A DNA stretch of 64,000 bases from Trifolium pratense (taxonomy: Eukaryota; Streptophyta; Magnoliopsida; Fabales; Fabaceae): the NCBI RefSeq assembly GCF_020283565.1, contig NC_060059.1, positions 46,830,572 to 46,894,571 of the forward strand. Direction: 5' to 3'. The notes under the pieces were generated by a model that worked only from the letters and a program-made list of their open reading frames with translations, was not told the DNA's origin and ran no database searches. Of this stretch, positions 34,337-45,283 are shown piece after piece (position 1 is the stretch's first letter; each line of letters begins with the position of its first letter). Both the position numbers and the translations under genes were made by a program.

Positions 34337-36550
34337 TCATTCATCATCACTGCTATCAGAGTCTTCATCCTCATATGTAGCAGTATCATAGCCTTCATCA
34401 TCCTCTGCATTGTTTTGATCACCTGTAGCAGCCATATTTGCACTAGCTTTGACAGGTACTTCATCAGCTTCCAATCCTTCAATCATCTTCAAGAACACTT
34501 TCTTCCTCTCCTCAAGCTCAGCTTGCTGTTTATCAATGTCCTGACATTGAATTTTCAAACCAGCAATAATCTCCTTTTTGGTCATAACACCAGCTCCAGC
34601 AGCAGATGTCCCAACATGATCAGTAACATTGTGATTACCAAATAACTTATGATGAAAAGTAAAACCAGATTCCCTCTTCTTTGGTGTGTCAGTCACAACC
34701 TTGATGTCTGGATATTGGGTCAAGATAATTCCACATAGCAAAGATGGAAATGCTATTGGCATCTTCACAGCAGTTGATCTAATATGCTTAATGGTTTGAT
34801 CAAAAATAAAGGTCCCATAGTCATAGTCAACCTTGGTTCCTACAGCATATATAAATCTACCCAGGTTGGTTGCAACATTGGTTGCATGCTTAGTTGGCAC
34901 CCAATTGGTTGATCCTATCCTATTGAGGATGGCATACTTGACATTCAACTTACTAGTGGGTATCAGCTTCTTTTTGGGCCAGACCTTAACCTTACCAGCA
35001 GTTATTTCAGTACTCACAACATCATTTGCAACCTCTAATTCAGCCTTAGGTTCTACAGACCTACCTAAGTAATTATTTATGACAACAGGAGAAAAATTGA
35101 TACATTTACCTCTGACAAAAACTTTGTGGTAGTCCTTGCTCAGTGGGTTATCACATTCTTCAGGTATGTTCACAAAAAATTCTTTCACCAGCAGCTCATA
35201 GCAGGGACTGAAATCACAGACTGTCTTCATCAGACCAGCTTCCTTGATGTAGTCAAAGATGTCTTGACATTTCAGAGCATCTTTGGTCAATTCTCTTTCA
35301 ACAGCCAATCTCCTTTGGTAGATATAGTCCCATCTCAGTGCAAAAGCAGCACGATGAAAAGAGATGTTGTCACAGGGGGCTTCTTCAACACCTTGAGAGG
35401 CCTTCTTTGCAGTAGACTTCTTAGGGTTGGGAGATGAGATTATGGTAACATCTTCAGCAGCATCATAATCTGAGTCACTGGATGACTCCTTCTTCCTCTT
35501 CAGTGTATCCTTTTTCTTGCCAGGAGGGGATAGAACTTTACTCCAACCTTTTACAGGTCCAACACTTTTTGTTTTCACTCTTGGTGCAGGAGTCTTGCTT
35601 GCAGTGGCCACAGCCTTCCCTGTACAGCTTCTCAACCTTTTTGTTATACCAGTTGATTTTACAGCAGTCTTGGTGGTGACATAATCATCAACATCTACTA
35701 CATCCTTTTCTTTTTCCTTCTCAGCTTCTGCAGATTTGTCAGCTTCAATCTCTGGTTCTTCTGTGGGTATGGACTGGTTGCTTTCTTCAGACTGAGTGTC
35801 CCCTTCATTATCAGAAGTACCCTCATCAGCAGTTCCAGTTTCTTCATCTGTGGACTCAGATGTTGTGTCAGTTGTCTCAACATCTTTTTCAACAGCAGCT
35901 TCCTTCACAGGTTCTTCCTCAGCAGTTTCAACTTCCTCTTGCTCATTCAGAGATGTTTCAACATCTGTCATGACAACTTCTTCAGTAACAACAGGGGTTG
36001 ATTTTTCAGCCACCATCTCAGCAATTGTTGGTGATTTATTAGCAGTTTCTGTTTCAACCTCTGTAGGAGTGTCTTCCATCTCAGTTTCAACAGGCATAGA
36101 ATTAAGATCTCTCTTTTCAGCTTCAGATCCCAAATTTTCTTGACTAGGGTTACCAGCAGTTGAAATAATTGTTTCAACAACTTCAGACACAGGTTTAGGG
36201 TTTTGAGGTTCTACTTCAGTTGCTTTCGCAGATGTGTTAACATTTGATTCAAAAACCAAATCAGACATAGAAAGAGAAAACTTAGATTTATAATCCCTTC
36301 TATTCCTTTTAGAAGTTCCTTTCTCAGATTTATTACCAGATGGAGAGATAACATCACTTACTTTTGGAGTTTTCTTCTTTTCAACTGATTTTCCCTTCCC
36401 TTTCTTCTCAGCAACACTTGATTGAACTTTGGGTTTGGAAGCACGAACAGTTGTAACCGGTACAGCATCCTTGATGATTAGAGCAGATTCGATCTTTGCC
36501 TTTGATCGAGTAGAACGTGCAGACTTTGTTGTTTGCGATGATTCAGACAT
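34337..36550 (-). CDS. Env-like ORF of Sirevirus B
   Basis: The open frame extends to 36769, but the ATG at 36550-36548 (MSESSQTTKS) gives a 737-residue product that starts like related third ORFs; the upstream 73 residues look like untranslated spacer. The N-terminal half is Ser/Thr/Lys/Glu-rich and low complexity. A more globular region follows at about residues 410-640, and a short helical Gln/Glu/Lys segment and an acidic Asp/Glu tail (GYDTATYEDEDSDSSDDE) close it. No signal peptide or membrane helix is visible, so the env label rests on position and family precedent only. No stop or frameshift. Confidence 0.78.
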   Translation of the reverse strand: MSESSQTTKSARSTRSKAKIESALIIKDAVPVTTVRASKPKVQSSVAEKKGKGKSVEKKKTPKVSDVISPSGNKSEKGTSKRNRRDYKSKFSLSMSDLVFESNVNTSAKATEVEPQNPKPVSEVVETIISTAGNPSQENLGSEAEKRDLNSMPVETEMEDTPTEVETETANKSPTIAEMVAEKSTPVVTEEVVMTDVETSLNEQEEVETAEEEPVKEAAVEKDVETTDTTSESTDEETGTADEGTSDNEGDTQSEESNQSIPTEEPEIEADKSAEAEKEKEKDVVDVDDYVTTKTAVKSTGITKRLRSCTGKAVATASKTPAPRVKTKSVGPVKGWSKVLSPPGKKKDTLKRKKESSSDSDYDAAEDVTIISSPNPKKSTAKKASQGVEEAPCDNISFHRAAFALRWDYIYQRRLAVERELTKDALKCQDIFDYIKEAGLMKTVCDFSPCYELLVKEFFVNIPEECDNPLSKDYHKVFVRGKCINFSPVVINNYLGRSVEPKAELEVANDVVSTEITAGKVKVWPKKKLIPTSKLNVKYAILNRIGSTNWVPTKHATNVATNLGRFIYAVGTKVDYDYGTFIFDQTIKHIRSTAVKMPIAFPSLLCGIILTQYPDIKVVTDTPKKRESGFTFHHKLFGNHNVTDHVGTSAAGAGVMTKKEIIAGLKIQCQDIDKQQAELEERKKVFLKMIEGLEADEVPVKASANMAATGDQNNAEDDEGYDTATYEDEDSDSSDDE

Positions 36551-36775
36551 GTTTAGTTGAAGTTTTCTGAGGTTTGAGAAGATGAATAGATGGAGTTTGA
36601 CGAGAGGAGTGTGAGAATAGGGTTCACGATCAAAAGTTAGAATTTGGAAGAAAAAGCATTGATTGCGTGTAATGACATATTTAAGGGAAGTGTGTAATGA
36701 GTTCCCTAAATTAGCGTGCATTGATGGATAGGAGAGAGAGCGGTTTCCTTTTGCACGCCACAACTGCAATAACTG

Positions 36776-39700
36776 CTATGCTTCTTCATGCAGGCAAATT
36801 CCTAATTTGCCCCTTAAAAACTCAAACTGATTTGCGTCAAGTGCCTTTGTAAAAATGTCAGCTAGCTGTTCACTTGTACCAATATGCTTAAGTTCCACGC
36901 AATTTTCTTCCACAAGGTCTCTAATGAAATGATGCCTAATGTCTATATGTTTGGTTCTTGAGTGTTGAACTGGATTTTTTGATATATTGATTGCACTCAA
37001 GTTGTCACAATATAATGTCATGACATCTTGGTCGACATTATATTCTTTCAGCATCTGTTTCATCCACATCAACTGGGAACAACTGCTTCCTGCAGCTATG
37101 TATTCAGCCTCTGCAGTAGATAGAGACACACAATTCTGCTTCTTGCTGAACCATGAGATTAAATTATCACCCAAAAAGAAGCATCCTCCTGAAGTACTCT
37201 TTCTGTCATCAGCACTTCCAGCCCAATCTGCATCACAATACCCTACCAAAGTTGAGTTCTTTGTCTGGGAATACAGAATCCCATAATCACTGGTGCCCTT
37301 TATATACTTCAGAATCCTTTTGACTTGTACAAGATGGCTCATCTTTGGCTTGGCTTGATATCTTGCACAAACACCAATAGCAAAGGTGATGTCTGGTCTA
37401 CTAGCTGTAAGTTACAAGAGACTGCCAATCATGCTCCTGTATAGGCTTTGGTCAACATCAATGCCATTCTCATCTTTGGTTAGCTTCAGATGAGTAGCAG
37501 CTGAAGTTCTCTTGTGTGCTGCAGTGTCCATTCCAAACTTCTTGATCATATTCTTCGCATACTTGCTTTGAGAAACAAATATGGTGTCTTCCATTTGTTT
37601 GACTTGCAGACCAAGGAAGTATGTTAGCTCACCTACCAAACTCATTTCAAACTCTGATTGCATCTGTTGTACAAAATGTTGCACCATCTTTTCAGACATA
37701 CCTCCAAATACTATGTCATCAACATAAATTTGGGCAATCATCAACTTCTCTTCCTGTTCTTTGACAAACAAGGTTTTGTCATGGCCTCCTTTTCTGTATC
37801 CTTGACTAACAAGGAAATTTGTCAGCCTCTCATACCAAGCCCTTGGAGCTTGTTTCAGTCCATAGAGCGCCTTCTTCAGCTTGTACACATGATCAGGATT
37901 GACAGGATCTACAAAACCTTTTGGCTGCTCCACATAAACCTCTTCATGCAAGTACCCACTAAGAAAGGCACTCTTGACATCCATTTGGTACAGCTTAAAT
38001 TTGAAGATGCATGCTATACCAAGGAGTAGCCTAATAGATTCCAGTCTTGCTACAGGCGCAAATGTTTCATCAAAATCAAGTCCTTCAACCTGAGTGTACC
38101 CTTGAGCCACTAACCTTGCCTTGTTTCTTGTTACAACACCATTTTCATCTGACTTGTTCTTGTACACCCATTTTGTGCCTATGACATTAACACCATTGGG
38201 TCTAGGAACAAGATCCCACACATCACTTCTTCTAAACTGAGTTAATTCATCTTGCATGGCTTCTATCCAGAACTCATCAGTGAGAGCCTCTTTTACATTT
38301 TTAGGCTCAACCTTTGAGACAAAACATGAATTAGTAACCACTTCATTTGTCCTTCTTGTAGCAATTCCCTGGTTAGGATTTCCTATGATGAGATCCTTGG
38401 GATGGTTCTTTTGTATTCTTATTGAAGGAACTTTACTCACAGGACGAGGTGTAGGAATGGTTGATTCATCATCTGAATCTGATTCCTTTTCTGCTACAGC
38501 TTCTTCAGATGTTGGCAAAGTTGTTGCAACATCATCTTCAGTATCAGATGTTTTAGCAGATGTCAAATCATCTATCACAACATTGATAGATTCTATTATT
38601 ACCTTAGTTCTCTGGTTGTAAACTCTGTAGGCCCTGCTGTTTGTTGAGTATCCAAGAAACAATCCTTCTTCACTTTTAGGATCCATTTTTCTTCTGTGCT
38701 CTCTATCAGATAGGATATAGCACTTACTTCCAAACACATGAAAGTGTTTGACAGTTGGTTTTCTGCCTTTCCACAGTTCATATAGTGTAGTAGAAGTTCC
38801 AGTTCTGAGTGTGACACGATTGTGAATATAACAAGCAGTATGCATGGCCTCAGCCCAGAATTGATATGGAAGATGTTTTGCATGCAACATCACTCTGGCT
38901 GACTCTTGTATTGTCCTGTTCTTCCTCTCAACAACACCATTTTGTTGAGGTGTGATTGGAGCTGAGAATTCATGCTTGATTCCTTCAGAGATGCAGAATT
39001 CAAGAAAGCTTGCATTCTCAAACTCTTTACCATGATCACTTCGTATCCTTACAATAGCAGAGTTCTTTTCTCTTTGGAGTTGAAGACAAAGTTCTTTGAA
39101 TGCATCAAAACTTTCAGATTTGTCTTTTAGAAATTCAATCCATGTGAACCTTGAAAAATCATCTACCATGACGAACGCGTACCTTTTTCCTCCAAGGCTC
39201 TCCACTTGCATTGGCCCCATCAGGTCTATGTGTAGCAATTCTAGTACCCTTGTTGTGGTAAGATGTTGCAACTTTGGATGCGACATCTTTGTCTGCTTCC
39301 CTATTTGACACTCTCCACATATACTTCCTTCCTCAATTTTGAGTTTTGGAAGACCTCTGATTGCCTCTTTAGCTATTGCCTTTTTCATGCCCTTGAGGTG
39401 CAGGTGACCAAGTTTTTGGTGCCACAACTTTACCTCATCCTCTTTGCTAATAAGACATGTGGATAAATCTTCTTCTTTAGGTATCCAAAGATAACAGTTG
39501 TCTCTTGACCTTACTCCTTTCATCAACAGCTCTCCTTGCTCATTTGTAACTAGACATTCAGCTTTTGTGAAGTTAACTTTCATGCCTTGATCACAAAGTT
39601 GGCTTATGCTGATTAGATTTGCTTTAAGCCCTTTTACAAGCAGCACATTATCTAGCTTTGGTAAGCCATGGTTTGCAAGTTTACCAACTCCCTTGATCTC

Positions 39701-41563
39701 TCCTTTGGCTCCATCTCCAAAGGTCACAAAGCTGGTAGCATATGACTTCAAGTCTTCAAGATAGTGTTCAACACCTGTCATGTGTCTAGAACAGCCACTA
39801 TCAAAGTACCAGGTTTCTCTTGAAGAAGCTCTCAAGGATGTATGAGCTATCAGACCTGTGATCTTCTTCTTTTCTCTCCATTCCTGTCTCGTTGCAACAT
39901 TAGGAAAGACAGGAGTGTAGAATTCTTGATGGATTCTCCTTGGATATCCGTGCAGCCTATAGCAGAAAGGCCTAATATGTCCTTTCCTTCCACAATGATG
40001 ACATGTCCAGTTATAGAACCTGGGCATAGGATGTCCCATAGGATGTTGCGACAATCCTCCTGACACAAATGTGCTGTTGATTGGAGTATGTATAGTGGCA
40101 TTGTTGAACTTCATCTGTTGCTTTACTCTTTCATGTTCAAAACCAATGGGCTTAGGTTTCCCATAGTTTTGTTTTTGTAACATTTCTTCAAAGGCATCAG
40201 TACCTTTGGTCATCATTTTAGCCACTTTTGTGACTTGATCCAAGTCAGCTTTTAACTTGGTTACTTCTTCACCTTGTTCAGCAACTTTACACAGGAGGTT
40301 AGACTTCTCCATTTCCAACTGTCGAATTTGACTACTCTGATCTTTGACCTTAATGTTGAGATTATCAATGTTCATGAGTAAGTCATTTCTCTCAGCTTGC
40401 AGTTTGCCATTTATCTTCTTTTGTTTCTCCAATGCTTTGCAAACTTCTATACTTCTATTATGAAGATCTTTGTAAGTAGCAGCTAGTTCTTCATAGGTTA
40501 CCTCCTCATCACATGATTCTGAGTCAAATACACAAACTCCTGTTAAAGCATTAACAAATTTGGCAGATTCTTCCTCCTCTGAATCCGTATCAGACCATGA
40601 AACCACAAGACTTTTCTTTTGCCTTTTTAGAAAGGTTGGACATTCAGGTCTGATATGGCCAAAACCTTCACATTCATGGCATTTCACTCCTCTTTCATCT
40701 TCATTTGTCTTTTTCTGAAAGCTGGACTGTTTGTTGTTGTTGAATCGACCATTTGGCTTGTGCCTTTGATCCACTTTCTTCATCAACTTGTTGAACTGTC
40801 TCCCAAGCATAGCCATAGACTCAGCTAAGCTTTCTTCACCTTCAGATTCAATTTGTAAATCATCAGCAGCACTTTTTGAAGCAAAGGCTAGATTCTTATC
40901 TTTCTTTTCATTCCTCCTGTTTAGGCCAATTTTATAGGTCTGAAGTGATCCTATGAGTTCATCTAAATTTAGACTTGAAAGATCATGAGCCTCCTCAATA
41001 GCTGTCACCTTCATATCAAATCTTTTAGGCAAAGATCTGAGAATTTTTCCAACTAGCTCCTCATCTGAGATAGGTTTTCCAAGTGCATCAAACGAATTTG
41101 CAAAGTCAAGCACATTCATTTGAAAGTCATGAATGGTTTCTTCCTCCTTCATTCTGAGATTCTCAAAATTTGTTTTGAGCATCTGAAGCTTAGATAGCTT
41201 CACTTTCGATGTTCCTTCATGAGCTTTTCTCAGAATCTCCCAGGCATGCTTAGCAGTAATACATCTTTTGACAAGCCTGAACATGTTAGCATCCACACCA
41301 TTGAAAATTGCATACAAGGCTTTGGAGTTGCCAAGTGCCAAATCATCCTCATCTTTAGTCCATTCATCATGTGGCTTCTTAACATCAGTTTTATTGCCAT
41401 CTTTGTCAAGAACCATTGGTGGTTCCCATCCACGTAACACAGCCTTCCATGTCCTGCTGTCAATTGATTTTATGAAAGCCTCCATACGAGATTTCCAATA
41501 ATCATAGTTCTCAGGACCTGTCAGTAAAGGAGGTTTAGACACTGACCCTCCTTCTTTATCCAT
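36776..41563 (-). pseudogene. Gag-pol of Sirevirus B, single frame with one in-frame stop
   Basis: ATG at 41563-41561. 1383 codons run to TAA at 37414-37412 and the same frame continues to the end at 36776, about 1594 codons in all. Order: gag domain (residues 1-215), zinc knuckle [14 protein letters not shown] (295-308), predicted coiled coil (about 360-460), second knuckle [14 protein letters not shown] (521-534), protease DSG (588-590), integrase ([27 protein letters not shown]), RT with YVDD (about residue 1285) and RNase H ending ADIFTKAL. The stop lies in SLL-stop-LTASRPD, where the family has Tyr (TAC or TAT to TAA). It removes RNase H. Everything else seems intact. Confidence 0.93.
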
Positions 41564-41618
41564 TGTACCAGAAAGTACTCTCCCTGGAGCTCACCCAAAA
41601 TAACAGAACAAGGTGCCT

Positions 41619-41630
41619 GCTCTGATGCCA
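41619..41630 (-). other. Primer binding site of Sirevirus B
   Basis: Reads TGGCATCAGAGC on the minus strand, two bases inside the 5' LTR; complementary to the initiator tRNA-Met 3' end with one mismatch. Confidence 0.85.
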
Positions 41631-41632
41631 AT

Positions 41633-42651
41633 TGAAATTCTGGTATCACTAGAATGATGTTACCGAAGATGTCCCAACAACTACTTTATGAATAATGTTG
41701 TTTCTATTGTTGGCACATCTTATAACATATAAAAAACTGACAGAAAATAAATAAATGACACAAGTAATTGTTAACCCAGTTCAGCCAACTGCCTACTATG
41801 GGGGATACCAATCCAGGAAGGAAATCCACTAATAGCTCTAGTTACTAAGACCTCCAGCAAACCTTAGGATTTACGCCTTAAACTAAGACCTCCAGCAAAC
41901 CCCTAGTTTACGCCTTATAACCTCGACACTACTCATGCAACTTCTGCCTAGGAACTCCTAGACATGAGATCCCATCTCACTTCCACTCACACAACACAAC
42001 CTGTGTTGATTATACAATGTTGGGAATGATGTGGCGACAACTTGCCAAGACAACACTTCACTTTTGCTTAAAAGCTTCAAGTGAATCACACACGGTAAAC
42101 TCCGTACTTCAAAGGTTAGGAGTAACCTTAAAATAACAAACTTACTTCTTAACTCGTGTTATAGAATCCACAAGCAAGAATTACAATCAAATAATAAAAG
42201 ACTCAACAAAGACTCAATATGTGTAACTAGTACTTTTCCAATGAGATACTTAGCCTTGAGCTTTGTCTTCGTATATATAGTATAGTAGCACGCTCTTCTA
42301 ACTTCAGAAAGAATAGGACGCTCCTTGTAGCTCATAAAAGATGATCTGATTCTCTTTTGATTTTCATCAAGAATGAATAGAAACTTTCCAAAAGTGTTTA
42401 AGGGACTTTCTAGGATAAGTGTGATCATACCGTTGTACCATTAAGTCTTATCTTATCCTTAAAATTCCTGATCAGATCAAATCTCCATTAAGCGTGCTCT
42501 TTAAGTGGATTTCCATAAATAGCAGATGCTCTCATAAATGCGCGAGATTTGCGCGAGATTTCCTTGATACAGTATGATGTTGTAACATGTTTTCCAACAT
42601 CTTGTTAGTATATTTGTTTTAGCAAAATTAAGCCAATTCAAATATCCAACA
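41633..42651 (-). repeat. 5' LTR of Sirevirus B
   Basis: 1019 bp, plus-strand start TGAAATTCTGG and end AATATCCAACA. It equals the 3' LTR in length. Confidence 0.95.
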
Positions 42652-42656
42652 CATCT

Positions 42657-43147
42657 GTCTTGATGCAGTTTGGTCGTTACTAAAACTAAGTAAGAGTTTC
42701 AGCAACTTTGACCATGTGCAGAGAAGACTTTCCTTATTCAGCTAAGAAGTCAAACAAGTCACGTTCTCCCTTATGGACAGACAAAATGTAAGTAGCTGTT
42801 CTGATCAAGGTTGAGAGGTCCTTTTCTTCATTGGTAAGAGAGTTGACCTTCAAATACGAATCTTCACACAATCCAAGATATACATCAGAGTTTGATTAAC
42901 TTCAGACTTTAACAAGTTCTGATGTCTTCATCCTCTGACGCATATAACTTCTGAAGATTCTTTTCTTCTGAGTTCTTACGAAACTCTGAGAACTAACTTC
43001 TGAGTCTTCTTCAGAGCTTGTCTGTATCTAAGTTCTGCACACTTAAAATAAATTTTTAGTATCTCCAATTGTACATTAATACTTTGTTATCATCAAAACC
43101 TTAATAGATTTAGGGGCAACAATTTTCAAATCAATTTTGTTCCAACA
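42657..43147 (-). repeat. 5' LTR of Sirevirus A, segment 2
   Basis: It continues the LTR after the duplicated CATCT (42652-42656) and ends TTCCAACA at 43147. It matches the last half of 17745-18784 with several substitutions. Confidence 0.9.
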
Positions 43148-43152
43148 CATTT

Positions 43153-43760
43153 GGGAATTGATTGATTTGATTTTGAAATTTAGTTACCTTGCTATTTGTA
43201 CTTTTTGTATTGTTTTATGTGATTCATTTTTATTAGCATTTACCATCCGTTACGTATTTATTTGTTTAATTACTTTGCTTGCATTCATCTCAGTTATTGA
43301 ATATTAGTGCTTACCCTGTTACGTTTTATTTGTTGGCTTGGCCCTACGATGTGCAATCGTAGATTTTCAGGTATAGGGTGAACCTTAAATTTCGCGGTGA
43401 AATCCTTTACTCATACTTGAGGTTGACATGTAGACGTCTCTTCTGATACTAGTAACATGGGGGAAAATTCATCTAGTTTTATTTTCAACTTCTTTTATTT
43501 CATAAATACCTCATTTGGGAAACTTTGATGTATTATTTTCATCCAAACGACACTTTATTCTATTTCTAAAATTATTCAGACATTATTAAGAGTTTTTCAG
43601 TTTAATCAGAGTTTGTATTTCAGACAATTTTATTCATTCCGCTGCGTTGTTTAATTAAATAGAAATTATGTTTTGGATTTTAGTAAGTGACATCCTCTTT
43701 TGAAAAAAAGTAATCACATTTTTTATTAATGATAATCGGTTGTGAAATGAGGGTGTTACA
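43153..43760 (+). mobile_element. Solo LTR (right part)
   Basis: The continuation of the LTR that starts at 15238. It resumes after the CATTT target-site duplication of Sirevirus A (43148-43152) and ends GGGTGTTACA at 43760, followed by AATAG (43761-43765), the duplicate of 15233-15237. Confidence 0.85.
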
Positions 43761-44201
43761 AATAGCATTAATGGAGAGAGGTTCCTTGTGAAGTCAGGAG
43801 AACCAGCCACTTACAAGAAGATGTTTGATGTCTGGTTTAAGGAAGTCGAGGCATTTGTCATAGAATTGTATAAGCATTGGAAAATGGCAATGCCTTTCGA
43901 CTTCAGCAAATTTAAGTGGGAAACTCCCAAAATTCCAACTCAACCAGACAAAGACAATTGTGGAGTTTTCTGCATGAAGTTCCTAGCTGAATGGGAAGGT
44001 GACAGTAAGACCTCAATGGACTCTTTCAAAGATTGGAACAAACTCAAAAAGCAAGACAAAGTGGCAAAGCTAATGGATTTGAGGATTGGAATATGCTCCA
44101 CAATTTTAACTCACTGCAGCAATTCAAAAGCGGAATATGTGGTAAACAAAGCAGCTTCTTACTATCAAGAAATGGCTCAAAAGCTGCAACATGATGTCTA
44201 G
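43761..44201 (+). other. Ulp1-like gene, C-terminal catalytic part after the insertion
   Basis: 43761-43765 is the right copy of the AATAG target-site duplication; coding sequence resumes at 43766 in the frame broken at 15237. It carries the catalytic Cys (DNCGVF) with the oxyanion Gln six residues upstream, and ends at TAG 44199-44201. Confidence 0.88.
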
Positions 44202-44737
44202 GTTCTAGATGATGTCTTACTTAGTTTTTGGATTTGTATATAGATAAATTTCTGAATTTCTTGTTATGTTAGTTTATGATAGATTTCTGAATTTTTGAAT
44301 TTTTGAAAATGCCTTGCTTAAATAGGTTCTAGAGGATATAATGAGTGACCAAGAGTCAGAGACCAGGTTGAAACTTTTTTATGTATTCATTGTTGAGTCT
44401 CTGACATGTGAGTTGGTGTATGAAGAATTGGTGGTTCATGTCTTAATTCCCAATTTGGTGGAGAAGGCATATTTGTTATTTATTATGAGTTATGTCATTT
44501 TGATATTATTGAGCATGACTATTATACACCAAAAAGGAAGAATCTGACTTTCACATTGTTGAAAATTAGTAATCTATCATTTTCATTTTACTTGTAGTTT
44601 GAATAAAGATGAGCACTCATATTAATTGTAGAATGTGATATACTTGAGATGAAGTTCTGCGATTGTTGTGTTTATCTATTGGTGGGTTATACACTCATAT
44701 TACTTGTAGTTTGGATAAAGATGAGCACTCATATTAA

Positions 44738-44815
44738 CTGAAACCATTACTCTTGATAAATGGTTTCAGTAAGTTATACACTGAAACCATTACTCTTGAT
44801 AAATGGTTTCAGTTA
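44738..44815. repeat. Tandem TGAAACCAT palindromes, two copies
   Basis: ACTGAAACCATTACTCTTGA followed by TAAATGGTTTCAGT occurs twice, separated by AAGTTATAC. Each unit is a 12-bp-arm inverted repeat with an about 10-base centre. Confidence 0.9.
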
Positions 44816-45160
44816 CATTTTAATCTTTCTCAACTTAATTATAAATGCATTTGAACAACATTAACTATTAAGCAAACCCATTTGAAAATTATCTCAATTT
44901 AATTTTGAAAAAACCTTTCGTCACTTTCGAAATTTAATTTTTTTTGTTAAATGGTTTCAGTTACATATACACTTTTGATAAAAGGTTCAATACATTAACT
45001 CTCAATTTAATTATAAATGTATTTGAACGACATTAACTATTAAGCAGACCCATTTGAAAATTATCTCAATTTTGAAAAAACTCTTGATTTTGGTTTTCAT
45101 ACTTATGATTTTCAATATTATAACCTTGATTTTGAATATTATTAACCCATGATGGATTTG

Positions 45161-45283
45161 TACACTGAAACCATTACTCTTGTTAAATGGTTTCAGTATG
45201 TTATACACTGAAACCATTATGCTTGATAAATGGTTTCAGTACGTTATACACTGAAACCATTAGTCTTGTTAAATGGTTTCAGT
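45161..45283. repeat. Tandem TGAAACCAT palindromes, three copies
   Basis: Three successive units CACTGAAACCATTA-n-AAATGGTTTCAG with centres CTCTTGTT, TGCTTGAT and GTCTTGTT. They share spacers such as TATGTTATA and TACGTTATA. Confidence 0.9.

Larger units (their letters stand above)
32683..42651 (-). mobile_element. Sirevirus B: nearly intact Ty1/copia element
   Basis: 9969 bp on the minus strand, flanked by CATCT (32678-32682 and 42652-42656). Both LTRs are 1019 bp (32683-33701 and 41633-42651). On reading I find two differences between them (near 32860/41800 and 33170/42115), about 0.2%. Primer site TGGCATCAGAGC (minus, 41630-41619) is one mismatch from the initiator tRNA-Met 3' end. Polypurine tract at 33702-33714. 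Gag-pol is one frame with a single stop; an env-like ORF follows. It sits in the 5' LTR of Sirevirus A. Confidence 0.95.
17745..43147 (-). mobile_element. Sirevirus A: Ty1/copia element, decayed, host of two further insertions
   Basis: The element lies on the minus strand and is flanked by CATTT (17740-17744 and 43148-43152). Its 3' LTR is 17745-18784 (1040 bp, TG…CA). Its 5' LTR is 32103-43147, split by Sirevirus B at 32683-42651. Order on the minus strand: 5' LTR, degenerate primer site (about 32086-32100), gag, protease, integrase, RT/RNase H, env-like ORF, antisense small gene, polypurine tract, 3' LTR. Multiple stops and frameshifts make it non-autonomous. The two LTRs differ at about a dozen positions plus two small indels, so it is older than Sirevirus B. 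Confidence 0.9.
9473..44201 (+). pseudogene. Ulp1-like cysteine protease gene of a Kaonashi-type MULE, split by a 28.5-kb insertion
   Basis: Nine exons can be followed with GT/AG junctions and matching phases: 9473-9490, 9881-10654, 11407-11634, 11872-12512, 12624-12695, 12781-13020, 13597-13769, 13854-13979 and 15146-15237, the last resuming at 43766-44201. The C-terminal exon has the C48/Ulp1 catalytic signature: His in SHYVCFVVN, and Gln plus Cys in QPDKDNCGVF. The position of the catalytic Asp reads Asn (FLNS instead of LDS). Lesions: TAA after YMK at 10598-10600, TGA in exon 11407-11634 (after LRD), and TAA in exon 11872-12512 (after GQAP). Established knowledge: Kaonashi MULEs carry Ulp-like genes next to a mudrA-type transposase, as here. 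The product, if any, would have been a SUMO-protease-like protein of unknown role. Confidence 0.85.

Noticed and set aside
34487..36143. Long plus-strand Ser/Val-rich frames opposite the env-like ORF (for example 35796-36143)
   Set aside because: They are antisense shadows of the Glu/Thr/Val-rich env-like reading frame, with no promoter or initiation context of their own.
33209..42428. Two identical 89-codon minus-strand ORFs (33209-33478 and 42159-42428)
   Set aside because: They are chance frames in the two LTRs of Sirevirus B.
32103..43147. An 11-kb LTR
   Set aside because: It is a normal LTR of about 1.07 kb with Sirevirus B inserted at CATCT.
15238..43760. Outer element as a complete LTR retrotransposon with two LTRs
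   Set aside because: The left and right parts together form one LTR of about 3.1 kb; everything between is Sirevirus A with its own target-site duplication.
44738..45283. Regularly spaced palindromic repeats resembling a CRISPR array
   Set aside because: The sequence is from a plant nucleus, spacers are short and similar to each other, and the same palindrome is dispersed in introns.
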